Shown: piece after piece, positions 7,966 to 15,629 of the stretch
Layout: each line of letters starts with the position of its first letter
Numbering within the stretch: position 1 is the first letter of the stretch
Source of the DNA: an uncultured Curvibacter sp.
GTDB taxonomy: Bacteria > Pseudomonadota > Gammaproteobacteria > Burkholderiales > Burkholderiaceae_C
Direction of reading: 5' to 3'
DNA: 46,444 nucleotides
Assembly (NCBI GenBank): GCA_903828535.1
Contig: CAIKMN010000023.1
Location: 1 to 46,444, forward strand
Translations under genes and position numbers: made by a program
Notes under the pieces: generated by a model
What the model saw: only the letters and a program-made list of their open reading frames with translations
Told to the model about the DNA's origin: nothing
Databases searched by the model: none

Positions 7966-9069
7966 ATGTCAGAAGATTCAAGATGCTGTGGAATCGGAAC
8001 CTGCATCATCAATGAAGAAGGACAGTGCTGGTGCGGTCAGCGCTGGGACGGCGAAAAAATGTGTTTCCCGAGAGCCATCCGCGTAGCGGTGGTTGGCGCC
8101 GGCATTGCGGGGCTAAGCTGTGCCACTCGTTTACAAGCCCAAGGCCTGCAAGTCGAAGTGTTTGAAAAAAGCCGAGGTGCCAGCGGCCGAATGAGCACGC
8201 GCCAAAGTGAGGAAGCGTCCGCAGACCATGGCGCTCAGTATTTCACTGCCAGAGACCCGCTCTTCATGAAGGCGGTCAGTGCCTGGATGCAGGCGGATGT
8301 CGCGGCCGTCTGGCAGCCCCAATTAAAAGTTTACGAGGCCTCACAGTGGCGTGACAGCCACGCACAAGAGAAGCGTTATGTGGGCAAACCTGCCATGAAT
8401 ACACCGGGAAAGTATTTAGCCCAGAACGTGTCTGCTCAATATGGCCAGACGATCGACAAGATCGCCATAAAGAATAGGCAATGGCATCTGCACAGCGCAG
8501 AATCTGGTGACCTTGAGCAGGCATTTGATTGGCTTGTTCTGGCTTTGCCGGCCCCACAAGCACTGGCATTGCTAGAAACTTCGGGTGAACCCTTGGACAC
8601 TTCGACGGCTCAATTCAAGATGAAGGGCTGCTGGACAGTCATGGCAGAGTTCACCGAAAACCTTCACCTCCCCTTTGATGCCGCCTTTGTGAATGGCGAA
8701 ATCATCAGTTGGATGGCCAGAAACAATTCAAAACCCGGTCGATCTGGTGCGGAGTCTTGGACCATTCATGCAACTCCTGAATGGAGCCAAGAATGGATCG
8801 AGCTCGAAAAAGAGGAGGCAGCCAAACGAATCCTCGGATGCGCTCAGAAAATAGGCCTTGTGGCTCAGCCTGCCAAGATTTCTGTTCACCGCTGGCGCTA
8901 TGCCAGTGGCTCTTTGGATCCGATGCCCCTATTCAAGCTAGATGAAAAATTGAAGTGGGGACTTTGCGGCGATTGGCTGAATGGGGGGCGGGTCGAAGGC
9001 GCTTGGTTGAGCGGGCATCATTTGGCCACTGAAATTCAAACCTTAGAGCGCGCTCTCGTCAAGAGGTAA
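7966..9069 (+). CDS. FAD-dependent (renalase/amine-oxidase-like) oxidoreductase with Cys-rich N-terminus
   Basis: A 367-residue flavoprotein with a Rossmann dinucleotide motif at residues 40-55 (VAVVGAGIAGLSCATRL), an E-binding strand (VEVFEKSRGASGRM) and a C-terminal FAD segment (WGLCGDWLNGGRVEGAWLSG). This is the layout of renalase-like NAD(P)/FAD oxidoreductases, and the substrate is unknown. The first 35 residues are a separate Cys-rich module with Cys at 7, 8, 13, 21, 23 and 33 (CCGIGTC, then CWCGQ). The start at 7966 is preferred over an in-frame ATG at 7936 because GGGAG lies 6 nt before it. The 3' end overlaps the convergent Rieske gene by 34 bp. Association with TIGR03643 and photolyase genes suggests a role in light or oxidative stress, by inference. 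Confidence 0.8.
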   Translation: MSEDSRCCGIGTCIINEEGQCWCGQRWDGEKMCFPRAIRVAVVGAGIAGLSCATRLQAQGLQVEVFEKSRGASGRMSTRQSEEASADHGAQYFTARDPLFMKAVSAWMQADVAAVWQPQLKVYEASQWRDSHAQEKRYVGKPAMNTPGKYLAQNVSAQYGQTIDKIAIKNRQWHLHSAESGDLEQAFDWLVLALPAPQALALLETSGEPLDTSTAQFKMKGCWTVMAEFTENLHLPFDAAFVNGEIISWMARNNSKPGRSGAESWTIHATPEWSQEWIELEKEEAAKRILGCAQKIGLVAQPAKISVHRWRYASGSLDPMPLFKLDEKLKWGLCGDWLNGGRVEGAWLSGHHLATEIQTLERALVKR

Positions 9070-10124
9070 CGCCTCATGGCCACGGCGGGGCCATCGGCGG
9101 CTACCGAAAATTCGTACAACTCGTTGGGCGGCGTTCGGGCCAAAGCGGCTTCTTGTTGGGCGAGCCCCGTCACGTCTTCGTTGAATGCAACAAACAACTG
9201 CTGATGCATGAACTGGGTCATGTTGGTATCAGTTTGCGCAAAATCACGACCATGCACCACAAAATAATGGGCACTGCTTGCCGTCTCGGGCGTTGGCAAA
9301 TGCGCCGTACGGATGCGGAAGATCTGCCTTTCTTCTTCAGTCAAGGTGCAGTCGTAGAACGACACCGACACCTCGTGACACCCCGGGCTTAAAAATGCTG
9401 AACGAACGATCCGGGCCGCTTGGCCATGACCTGTGATGCCCGTTGATTCGCCCCAGACTGGCGGCAACGTGGTGGGCAAGACATCCCGCATCACCACAAA
9501 ATGCCCGGGCTTTATTTCGGTCTTGTAGGCCGCACTGGCGTAGTCGGGGGTGCCAAAACTTTTGGCATGCAAGAAGCTCAAGTGCGTGAGGTCCAGCAGG
9601 TTTTCATGCAGTCGAACATAGCTGGCTTGGAGGTGCATGTAGCCCTGAGAGGTGGCCCAATGTTCTGTGGTCAGCCAGGCTTGATCGGGTAGAAGACTCA
9701 AATCAGCGGACTCAGGTGCTCCCATCCAGATCCAAACCAGAGGTCCGCGCTCAAAGGTGACATAGGCCCGCACACCCATGGACTTGGGGCAGTTTGATTG
9801 CGATGGAACGTGAATGCAATCACCTTGAGAATTGAATCTCATGCCGTGGTAGGCGCAGACGATGTGATCGTCTTGCAGCGCTCCGACCGACAGCGGCATG
9901 GAGCGGTGAGGACAGCGGTCTTCCAAGGCCACCACCTTGCCTTCAGCGCTGCGAAATAACACGATGCCTCGACCCAAAAGGGTGCGCGCCAATAACCGAG
10001 CAGAGACCTCGTCAGAGAAGGCCGCCACATACCAATCATCAAAAATAAAAGGCGTGTGGCGATCAGCCATTCTTGCAGAGGACGCTTGAAGGGCGTCAAT
10101 CACGGGTAAGGGAGGCAATGTCAT
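9036..10124 (-). CDS. Rieske [2Fe-2S] ring-hydroxylating-type oxygenase
   Basis: A 362-residue protein with the Rieske cluster motif C-x-H-x16-C-x2-H (CPHRSMPLSVG, then CAYHG). The mononuclear iron region follows (ENLLDLTHLSFLH, giving Asp and two His). This is the VanA or phthalate dioxygenase-like architecture, in which a reductase delivers electrons for O2 activation and oxidative demethylation or hydroxylation. No reductase gene is nearby and the substrate cannot be read from sequence. The ATG at 10124 is taken as the start. A TTG six codons upstream (10142) is possible, but neither has a strong RBS. It lies about 50 bp downstream of the glutathione peroxidase on the same strand and may be cotranscribed. 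Its 3' end overlaps the convergent flavoprotein gene. Confidence 0.85.
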   Translation of the reverse strand: MTLPPLPVIDALQASSARMADRHTPFIFDDWYVAAFSDEVSARLLARTLLGRGIVLFRSAEGKVVALEDRCPHRSMPLSVGALQDDHIVCAYHGMRFNSQGDCIHVPSQSNCPKSMGVRAYVTFERGPLVWIWMGAPESADLSLLPDQAWLTTEHWATSQGYMHLQASYVRLHENLLDLTHLSFLHAKSFGTPDYASAAYKTEIKPGHFVVMRDVLPTTLPPVWGESTGITGHGQAARIVRSAFLSPGCHEVSVSFYDCTLTEEERQIFRIRTAHLPTPETASSAHYFVVHGRDFAQTDTNMTQFMHQQLFVAFNEDVTGLAQQEAALARTPPNELYEFSVAADGPAVAMRRYLLTRARSKV

Positions 10125-10176
10125 GGAAGCCGCTGGGTTCAATTAAGAGGTGGTTTCCATGCCGTGAAGTTCGGCG

Positions 10177-10668
10177 TCAAGCGGGCTCTTTCAAGGCCTC
10201 TTCAATGGCTTTGCTCAAACTTTGGGGCGTCTCGGTGGGGGCGTAGCGGCTCTTAACTCGGCCATCACGGCCAATTAAAAATTTGGTGAAGTTCCACTTG
10301 ATGCCTTCTGTGCCCAGCAGACCCGGCGCTTCCTTTTTTAGCCATTGGTACAAAGGGTTGGCTTGGGAGCCGTTCACGTCTGACTTTTTCATCATCGTGA
10401 AGGAGACGCCATAATTCTTTTGGCAGAAACCCGCAATCTCATCGTCAGAGCCCGGGTCTTGATGGCCAAACTGGTTGCAGGGAAATCCCAAAACGACCAG
10501 ACCTTCGGGGCCGTATTTTTGGTGCAGAGCTTCCAAGCCAGAGAATTGAGGGGTAAAGCCACATGCACTGGCAGTGTTGACCACCAAAATGACCTTGCCT
10601 GTGAGTTCTCCCAAGTTGAGGGTTTGGCCGTCGATGGTGGGCAATTCAAAGGAAGACAAGGGGGTCAT
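10177..10668 (-). CDS. Glutathione peroxidase family protein (Cys type)
   Basis: A 163-residue thiol peroxidase that reduces hydroperoxides with glutathione or thioredoxin. All family signatures are present: VNTASACGFTPQF with the peroxidatic Cys at residue 36 in place of selenocysteine, GFPCNQFGHQDPG with the catalytic Gln, and KWNFTKFL with the catalytic Trp and Asn. There is no signal peptide, so it should be cytoplasmic. The ATG at 10668 has AGGA about 8 nt upstream and begins the conserved region (MTPLSSFELPTIDGQTL). The open frame upstream of it is not conserved-looking. A good sigma70-like promoter lies 40-66 bp upstream. Genes of this family are known members of singlet-oxygen and photo-oxidative regulons, consistent with the neighbouring photolyases. 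Confidence 0.93.
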   Translation of the reverse strand: MTPLSSFELPTIDGQTLNLGELTGKVILVVNTASACGFTPQFSGLEALHQKYGPEGLVVLGFPCNQFGHQDPGSDDEIAGFCQKNYGVSFTMMKKSDVNGSQANPLYQWLKKEAPGLLGTEGIKWNFTKFLIGRDGRVKSRYAPTETPQSLSKAIEEALKEPA

Positions 10669-10705
10669 GGGGTGGTTCCTGGCATTTTTGTGATGGGAAT
10701 GATTC

Positions 10706-10734
10706 AGTTTAGAGCATTTAGAAACCCTGTCCAA
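10706..10734 (-). promoter_or_regulatory. Sigma70-like promoter of the glutathione peroxidase gene
   Basis: On the minus strand TTGGAC (10734-10729) and TAAACT (10711-10706) are separated by 17 nt. The start of transcription would be near 10699, giving a leader of about 30 nt before the ATG at 10668. Confidence 0.55.
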
Positions 10735-10741
10735 AAGTCGA

Positions 10742-10762
10742 CTTTCTATTGAGCATAGAAAG
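10742..10762. promoter_or_regulatory. Perfect inverted repeat just upstream of the gpx promoter (candidate activator site)
   Basis: CTTTCTAT (10742-10749) and ATAGAAAG (10755-10762) are perfect complements around TGAGC. The site sits immediately upstream of the -35 element of the minus-strand promoter, where class I/II activators usually bind. There is no U-run on the minus side, so a terminator is unlikely. The binding protein is unknown. Confidence 0.4.
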
Positions 10763-10790
10763 TAAACATCTATTAACATGCTTTCAATCA

Positions 10791-10808
10791 AAAACCCCAG
10801 TGGGTTTT
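10791..10808. terminator. Weak bidirectional hairpin with A/T flanks
   Basis: AAAACCC (10791-10797) pairs with GGGTTTT (10802-10808) around CAGT. The flanking A and T tracts give a short U-run in either direction. It lies in the divergent gap between the glutathione peroxidase and the lipoprotein gene, where no gene ends, so it may instead be a regulatory hairpin. Confidence 0.3.
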
Positions 10809-10812
10809 CAAG

Positions 10813-10844
10813 TCATTAAATCATTGAGCCATTGAGTCATTGAA
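10813..10844. repeat. Four tandem degenerate 8-bp repeats (consensus TCATTGAG)
   Basis: TCATTAAA, TCATTGAG, CCATTGAG and TCATTGAA follow one another without gaps, 22 bp before the GTG of the lipoprotein gene. They may bind a regulator, or may just be a small slippage-prone repeat. Confidence 0.6.
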
Positions 10845-10865
10845 CATGAACGCCTTCGATCCCTT

Positions 10866-11210
10866 GTGAATATCTTGAAAAGCCTAGCCTCGCAGGTGCC
10901 CGTTCGGTTGGCCAGTTTGTTTGCTGTTCTGGTGCCCCAACTGTTGATGTCTGGCTGCACATCGCTGCCGAGCCAAGACGCTGTGCAGAGTTTTGTTTAC
11001 AACGTTTTTCATGGTTGGCAGCAAAACCGCTGTGTTCATTCAGCGGGCGATACCAGCCCATTGGGTCCTTGCTACCGGAACGTGGCAGACTACGAGGACT
11101 ACAAAAAAGCCCGGGAATCTTTAAACAAAGACCCCGATAAATGCATTGAAAAAACCAACGCGCCAGCAGGCGCTAAAACATGTCCGCCCAATGGAAGCCC
11201 GGGCGATTGA
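10866..11210 (+). CDS. Small hypothetical lipoprotein
   Basis: A 114-residue protein starting at GTG. Residues 1-31 form a lipoprotein signal peptide ending in the lipobox LMSGC with Cys31 as the acylation site, so it should be anchored in the inner or outer membrane facing the periplasm. The mature part has several further Cys (RCVHS, PCYRN, KCIEK, TCPPN) and a charged middle (ADYEDYKKARESLNKDPDK). I recognise no named domain. An ATG at 10846 is out of frame and closes after seven codons. The gene stands alone on the plus strand between the divergent gpx and the convergent photolyase operon, ending 11 bp before the latter. Confidence 0.6.
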   Translation: MNILKSLASQVPVRLASLFAVLVPQLLMSGCTSLPSQDAVQSFVYNVFHGWQQNRCVHSAGDTSPLGPCYRNVADYEDYKKARESLNKDPDKCIEKTNAPAGAKTCPPNGSPGD

Positions 11211-11221
11211 AGTGTGTTGCG

Positions 11222-12757
11222 TCAGTTTGATCTGAGCAATGCAGCTTGTTTGGCGATCTGTGATTGGGTCTCGCTCGACAACCGATTCAAGTTCTTCAGT
11301 TGCATCAGCATGCGTGGATTCTTCGCCAATTGATTGGCATGCCGGTTCAGATAGTCCCAATACAAGGTCGTGAAGGGACATGCATGGTCGCCAACCGAAT
11401 CGGCCGGATTGAAGCGACAACCTTTGCAGTGGTTGCTCATGCGGTCGATGTATTTGCCACTCGCCACGTAGGGCTTGCTGGCCATCAAACCGCCGTCAGC
11501 AAATTGGCTCATGCCCAAGGTGTTCGGCAGTTCGACCCATTCGACCGCGTCGACATACACCCCCAAGTACCAAGCGTGCACTTGCTTGGGATCCACGCCC
11601 AACAAAAGCGCATACAGGCCTGTCACCATCAAGCGCTGAATGTGGTGCGCATAACCGTGCTTCAACGTTTGCGCGATGGCGTCTCGAAGGCAGGCCATGT
11701 CGGTGTCGCCGGTCCAGTAAAAATCAGGCAAATCGGCGTGCGCGTCGGCGGTGTTGAGCGCCAGATAGCCCGGCATGTTTGTCCAATAAATGCCCCGAAC
11801 GTATTCACGCCAACCCAAAATTTGCCTGACAAAACCTTCAACTGCCTCAATGGGGGCGTGCCCCCGCTCGAAAGCTTGGACCGCGGCGGTGATGACTTCG
11901 CGTGGATTGAGGAGTTTCAAATTGAGCGCGCAAGCCAGGTGCGAGTGATAGAGCCAAACTTCCCCTTCCCAAAGGGCGTCTTGGTAGGCGCCGAAGTGGG
12001 GCAGGCGGTTTGAAATGAATTCTCCCAAGGCCAAGAGCGCCTGTTCTCGGGTGACGGGCCAACCAAAAGTGTCTAGGGAGCCTGGGTGCTTCTCAAATTT
12101 TTGTTGCACCAAAAGCAGGACGTCTTGCGTGATGTCATCGGGCGCAAATCGGGTTGGCGGGGGTAAGTCAGCAGGCCCCGCTTTGCCAAAGCTGCCTCGG
12201 TTTTCTGAGTCAAAGTTCCACTGGCCGCCGATGGGGGTTTTCCCGTCCATCAGAATGCCTGTTTTGAGCCGCAGTTCACGGTAAAAAAACTCCAAGCGGA
12301 GTTGCTTGCGGCCTTCCGCGTGTCGGGCAAACTCGCGCACGGTACTGAAGAAATGCAGGTCATCCCGAATTTCCAAAACCAAGCCCTGTTGGTGGGCGAC
12401 GCTGCGCAGGCTTTGCAGCACCCGCCAATCCCCCGGGGCAGTCATGATTAATTTTTGGGGTCGTGTGGTCTTGATGGCTTGCTTGAGTTCGCCCGCCAGG
12501 GTGCCTGTGTTGTCCGGTGCATCGAGCAAGCTGTAATGCACAGGCCAGTTTTTCGATTTCAGCGCCGCCGCAAAGTGGCGCATGGCACTCAGAAAAACCG
12601 AGGTGCGCTGTTTTGACGACGTTACATGCGTGGATTCTTCAGCCACTTCGGCCATCCAAATGGCGTCTTGTTTCGGATCAAAGTCGACCAGAGCAGAAGC
12701 GTCTGGGTTGAGTTGATCCCCCAACACCAAAACGAGGTGACGCACAGGGGAATTCAT
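11222..12757 (-). CDS. Iron-sulfur bacterial cryptochrome/(6-4) photolyase (FeS-BCP, PhrB type)
   Basis: A 511-residue member of the prokaryotic FeS-BCP photolyase group, which repairs UV (6-4) photoproducts with light, FAD and a 4Fe-4S cluster. It starts with the group's typical LVLVLGDQLNPDAS. The four cluster cysteines are at 356, 444, 447 and 460. Agrobacterium PhrB has them at 350, 438, 441 and 454, so all four are present with identical spacing. The adjacent His pair of the (6-4) lesion site is present in GYAHHIQRLMVTG, and the C-terminal WVELPNTLGMSQFADGG is also typical. It is the last gene of the CHRD, Cry-DASH, cryptochrome, FeS-BCP operon, 9 bp after its neighbour. No dedicated promoter is apparent. 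Confidence 0.93.
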   Translation of the reverse strand: MNSPVRHLVLVLGDQLNPDASALVDFDPKQDAIWMAEVAEESTHVTSSKQRTSVFLSAMRHFAAALKSKNWPVHYSLLDAPDNTGTLAGELKQAIKTTRPQKLIMTAPGDWRVLQSLRSVAHQQGLVLEIRDDLHFFSTVREFARHAEGRKQLRLEFFYRELRLKTGILMDGKTPIGGQWNFDSENRGSFGKAGPADLPPPTRFAPDDITQDVLLLVQQKFEKHPGSLDTFGWPVTREQALLALGEFISNRLPHFGAYQDALWEGEVWLYHSHLACALNLKLLNPREVITAAVQAFERGHAPIEAVEGFVRQILGWREYVRGIYWTNMPGYLALNTADAHADLPDFYWTGDTDMACLRDAIAQTLKHGYAHHIQRLMVTGLYALLLGVDPKQVHAWYLGVYVDAVEWVELPNTLGMSQFADGGLMASKPYVASGKYIDRMSNHCKGCRFNPADSVGDHACPFTTLYWDYLNRHANQLAKNPRMLMQLKNLNRLSSETQSQIAKQAALLRSN

Positions 12758-12766
12758 GGGGCTGCC

Positions 12767-14305
12767 TTAAAAGTCAAAGCCCAGTTGTTGAGTGGCATTG
12801 GAGGTGAGATTGGGTTTGGATTTTGAATTGGCGATGCTTTTGCGAGTGGGTGCGGGTTTGCGAGAAGCGTGTTTGTCGATGACCGCGGCTTTACCCGCTT
12901 TGACTTCGGGCGCTTGACGACGGGCATGCAAGCGCTGTTTGGATTCACGGGTGGCCGCTGCCAAGTCAACCAAGGGTTGCGGTAGGTCGACCTGGATGCC
13001 AGCGTGAGCCTTGACCTCGGGCGACATTTTCCAGGGCTCGAACAACCAAGTGTCTGGCACGCGTTGAAGGTGCGGCAACCAACGTTTGACAAAACGGCCT
13101 TGCGGATCGTGGTCTTGGGCCTGCTTAATCGGGTTGTAAACCCGCGTGGTGTTGATGCCGGTGGTGCCCGATTGCATCTGTAACTGACACCAGTGAATGC
13201 CGGGCTCGTAGTCTAAAAACTGGGTGGCCAACCATTCACCAACGGGTCGCCAATGCAACCAAAGCGGGTAAGCCGCCACAGAAACCAACATGGCGCGCAT
13301 CCGGAAATTTAGCCAACCCGTTTCACGGAGCATCGTGACGCAAGCATCCACCATCGGCCAGCCCGTGCGGGCTTCTTTCAGGGCCTCGAAGTGGCCTGCA
13401 TGAAATGCGGACTCGCGCAGGTCGTCGTAGCCGCGGTGCATATTGCGCCACTCAATGGCCGGTTCGCTCTCGAGCTTTTGAATGAAATGGCAGTGCCAAT
13501 AAAGGCGGCTGACGAACGCCGTCAGGCCAGCGCGGTGGCGCTGTTCATGCGGCAGCAAGTGGGCCATCTGCTGACGGGTTTGTTGCACCACTTCGCGCAG
13601 GCTGATGCAGCCGTAAGCCAAATAGGCTGATAGACGCGAGCAGGCATCGGGTGCCGACAGGGGCGATGAGATGCCGCCTCGGTAGCCCACGCTGCGGTCG
13701 ATCAAAAAGCTGTGCAAAGTGGACAATGCCAGCGTTCGGCCGCCGCGTTGCCGGTGTGGCGGGTTGTGCTGCAAGTGAGCCGGGGCCGCCATGCTGAAGG
13801 GGGCCGCTTTGGGCACACGCCAAAACTGAATCGTGGTCACCTGTTGCAAGGGCGCTTTCATGTGCTGTTCCCAAGCGGGTTGCCAAAGCGCCCGGTTCTT
13901 GAGCCGGCGAACCACCCCAAATTGAGGGAATTCTTGCCAAACCACCCCCTGCGCTTGGCACCATTCGGCTACTTTCAAGTCACGGGCATAGGTGAAGCCG
14001 TTGCCGGTTTCCTCATGGGAATACAAGCCTTTAAAAGGCGCTTCTTGCCATAGGCGCGCCAAGACATCGGGCACTTCGCCAGTCACCACCTCGAGTTCAC
14101 CGCCCCAGCGGCGCAGCTGGGCATCGAGCACCTGCAAGGATTCGCGGATGAATTCAAAGTGCTGCAACGCGACATCCGGCTGAAGCCAGAGCTCGGGCTC
14201 GACCACATACAGACAGCGCACAGGGCCGTCTTGCGACGCTTGGGCAAGGGCCGCATGGTCTTGCCAGCGCAAATCGCGCTTGAACCAAACCAAGGAATAA
14301 CGCAT
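12767..14305 (-). CDS. Cryptochrome/deoxyribodipyrimidine photolyase family protein with basic C-terminal tail
   Basis: A 512-residue flavoprotein of the photolyase/cryptochrome superfamily. The N-terminal antenna domain begins canonically with MRYSLVWFKRDLRWQDH. The FAD domain carries LSAYLAYGCISLREV, RTGWPMVDACVTMLRETGWL, NFRMRAMLVSVAAY and the variant loop LDYEPGIHWCQLQMQSGTTG followed by INTTRVYNPIKQ. That loop marks a subgroup distinct from classical CPD photolyases and often found beside TIGR03643. Repair or signalling activity cannot be decided from sequence. Residues about 450-512 form a Lys/Arg-rich, probably disordered tail ending in QQLGFDF, which resembles a sliding-clamp binding motif. 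The ATG at 14305 is chosen because it starts the conserved domain and follows the upstream stop by 10 bp. An open frame to 14356 would add 17 unconserved residues. Confidence 0.88.
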   Translation of the reverse strand: MRYSLVWFKRDLRWQDHAALAQASQDGPVRCLYVVEPELWLQPDVALQHFEFIRESLQVLDAQLRRWGGELEVVTGEVPDVLARLWQEAPFKGLYSHEETGNGFTYARDLKVAEWCQAQGVVWQEFPQFGVVRRLKNRALWQPAWEQHMKAPLQQVTTIQFWRVPKAAPFSMAAPAHLQHNPPHRQRGGRTLALSTLHSFLIDRSVGYRGGISSPLSAPDACSRLSAYLAYGCISLREVVQQTRQQMAHLLPHEQRHRAGLTAFVSRLYWHCHFIQKLESEPAIEWRNMHRGYDDLRESAFHAGHFEALKEARTGWPMVDACVTMLRETGWLNFRMRAMLVSVAAYPLWLHWRPVGEWLATQFLDYEPGIHWCQLQMQSGTTGINTTRVYNPIKQAQDHDPQGRFVKRWLPHLQRVPDTWLFEPWKMSPEVKAHAGIQVDLPQPLVDLAAATRESKQRLHARRQAPEVKAGKAAVIDKHASRKPAPTRKSIANSKSKPNLTSNATQQLGFDF

Positions 14306-14315
14306 AGGTAAAAAT

Positions 14316-15629
14316 TTAGGCGGCCCAGAGCTGGCGGTAAGCGCCGTCGGGGTCATAGTTCTGGGCTTGCAAATCGGGGTTGAACCGACGATGGGGCCGT
14401 GGGTCTGTGCCCCGACCGCTCAGGTACAACCAATTGCCTTGATTGCTGTAAACATCAAAGTCAATTAAACACGACTCAAACCAGGCCGCCCCAGCGCGCC
14501 AGTCACAAGCCAAATCGTGGATCAAATAGCTGGCGACGTTTTGCCGCATTCGGTTGGAAAGATAGCCTGTGGCGGCAAGTTCACGCATGCCCGCATCAAT
14601 AAAGGGGTGGCCGGTTTCACCGTGGCACCATTTTGAAAACGCTTCGGGGTCATGCGGGGGCTTAGGCGCTTGGTTGAGTCCTTGGGCCGCGTAAAGACGT
14701 CGCCCGTGCTTCAGATGTAACCACCGGAAATGGTCTCGCCAAAGCAACTCGAAAAACAGCCAATAGCTGCTGTCGCTGGCCCCCTCGGCGGATTCAAATT
14801 CGGCAATCGCCGCCCAAGCGGACCGTGCGGATAAAGCGCCCGTGGCCAACCAAGGCGACCACTTGCTGGAGTAGTCGATGCCCATCAAACCGTTGCGTGT
14901 GGCTTTGTAGGTGTGCGGCAGCCCCCGATCGCAGTATTGGGACAAATGGCAAAAGGCCGAGGCGTCCCAAGGCACCGCAGAGCGGGCATCAATTTGCATC
15001 GGTGTTTTATTCGACGTGGTGGTGTCTACCGCGTCGAAGTCGCGGGGCAAAGTCGCCCACGAAGGCTTCTCTGGCAAGGGAGGAAGCGACTTGATTTCAG
15101 GCAAGGGCGCCGCTGCCTTCACGCCCTGACGCTCCAAAATTTGCCGAAATGAAGTGAATCGATCGGGCAGTTCTTCTGGCGGCAGCGGCAATGACTCTGG
15201 CGCCATCAGCGTCGATTGCCAAACGGTTTTGACGGTGACCCCGTTGCGTCGCAACGCCTCAACCTGGGCTTGCTCTTCAGGAGCGGCTATTTCCTCGCAA
15301 ACCAACAAAGGATCCCCCAAAAAGGGATCACTTAATGCCCTCACGGTTTCAGTGAGAAACGTGACGGGGTCGCCACTGGCCTCCAGCAAAGTGCTGCCAA
15401 GGGATTGCAGTTTTTCTGAGAGGTCGTTGACCGCTTTGCGCATCCAAGCGTTCCGGAAAACGCCGCTGCGCTTGAAGCCCCAAGGGGTCAGGGCTTGAAA
15501 TCGATCTTCATGAATAAAAACAGGCAGCAAGTAGCCACCCAAGCGTTGAGCTTGCTCGATGGCCGAACTCAGCGCCAGCTGATCGTGTAGGCGTAAATCT
15601 TGTCGAAACCAAAAGACGACGCCGGCCAT
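14316..15629 (-). CDS. Cry-DASH family cryptochrome
   Basis: A 437-residue cryptochrome of the DASH type, a flavin blue-light photoreceptor or photolyase for CPDs in single-stranded DNA. It starts with GVVFWFRQDLRLHDQLAL. The FAD domain has TYKATRNGLMGIDYSSKWSP, WLATGALSARSAW, LLWRDHFRWLHLKHG, TGHPFIDAGMRELAATGYLS and NRMRQNVASYLIHDLACDWR. The C-terminal signature is NQGNWLYLSGRGTDPR followed by RRFNPDLQAQNYDPDGAY. DASH proteins are often slightly longer, so this one is compact. The start ATG overlaps the stop of the CHRD gene as TGATG (15631-15627), which implies translational coupling. The open frame upstream to 15698 has no conserved residues. Confidence 0.92.
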   Translation of the reverse strand: MAGVVFWFRQDLRLHDQLALSSAIEQAQRLGGYLLPVFIHEDRFQALTPWGFKRSGVFRNAWMRKAVNDLSEKLQSLGSTLLEASGDPVTFLTETVRALSDPFLGDPLLVCEEIAAPEEQAQVEALRRNGVTVKTVWQSTLMAPESLPLPPEELPDRFTSFRQILERQGVKAAAPLPEIKSLPPLPEKPSWATLPRDFDAVDTTTSNKTPMQIDARSAVPWDASAFCHLSQYCDRGLPHTYKATRNGLMGIDYSSKWSPWLATGALSARSAWAAIAEFESAEGASDSSYWLFFELLWRDHFRWLHLKHGRRLYAAQGLNQAPKPPHDPEAFSKWCHGETGHPFIDAGMRELAATGYLSNRMRQNVASYLIHDLACDWRAGAAWFESCLIDFDVYSNQGNWLYLSGRGTDPRPHRRFNPDLQAQNYDPDGAYRQLWAA

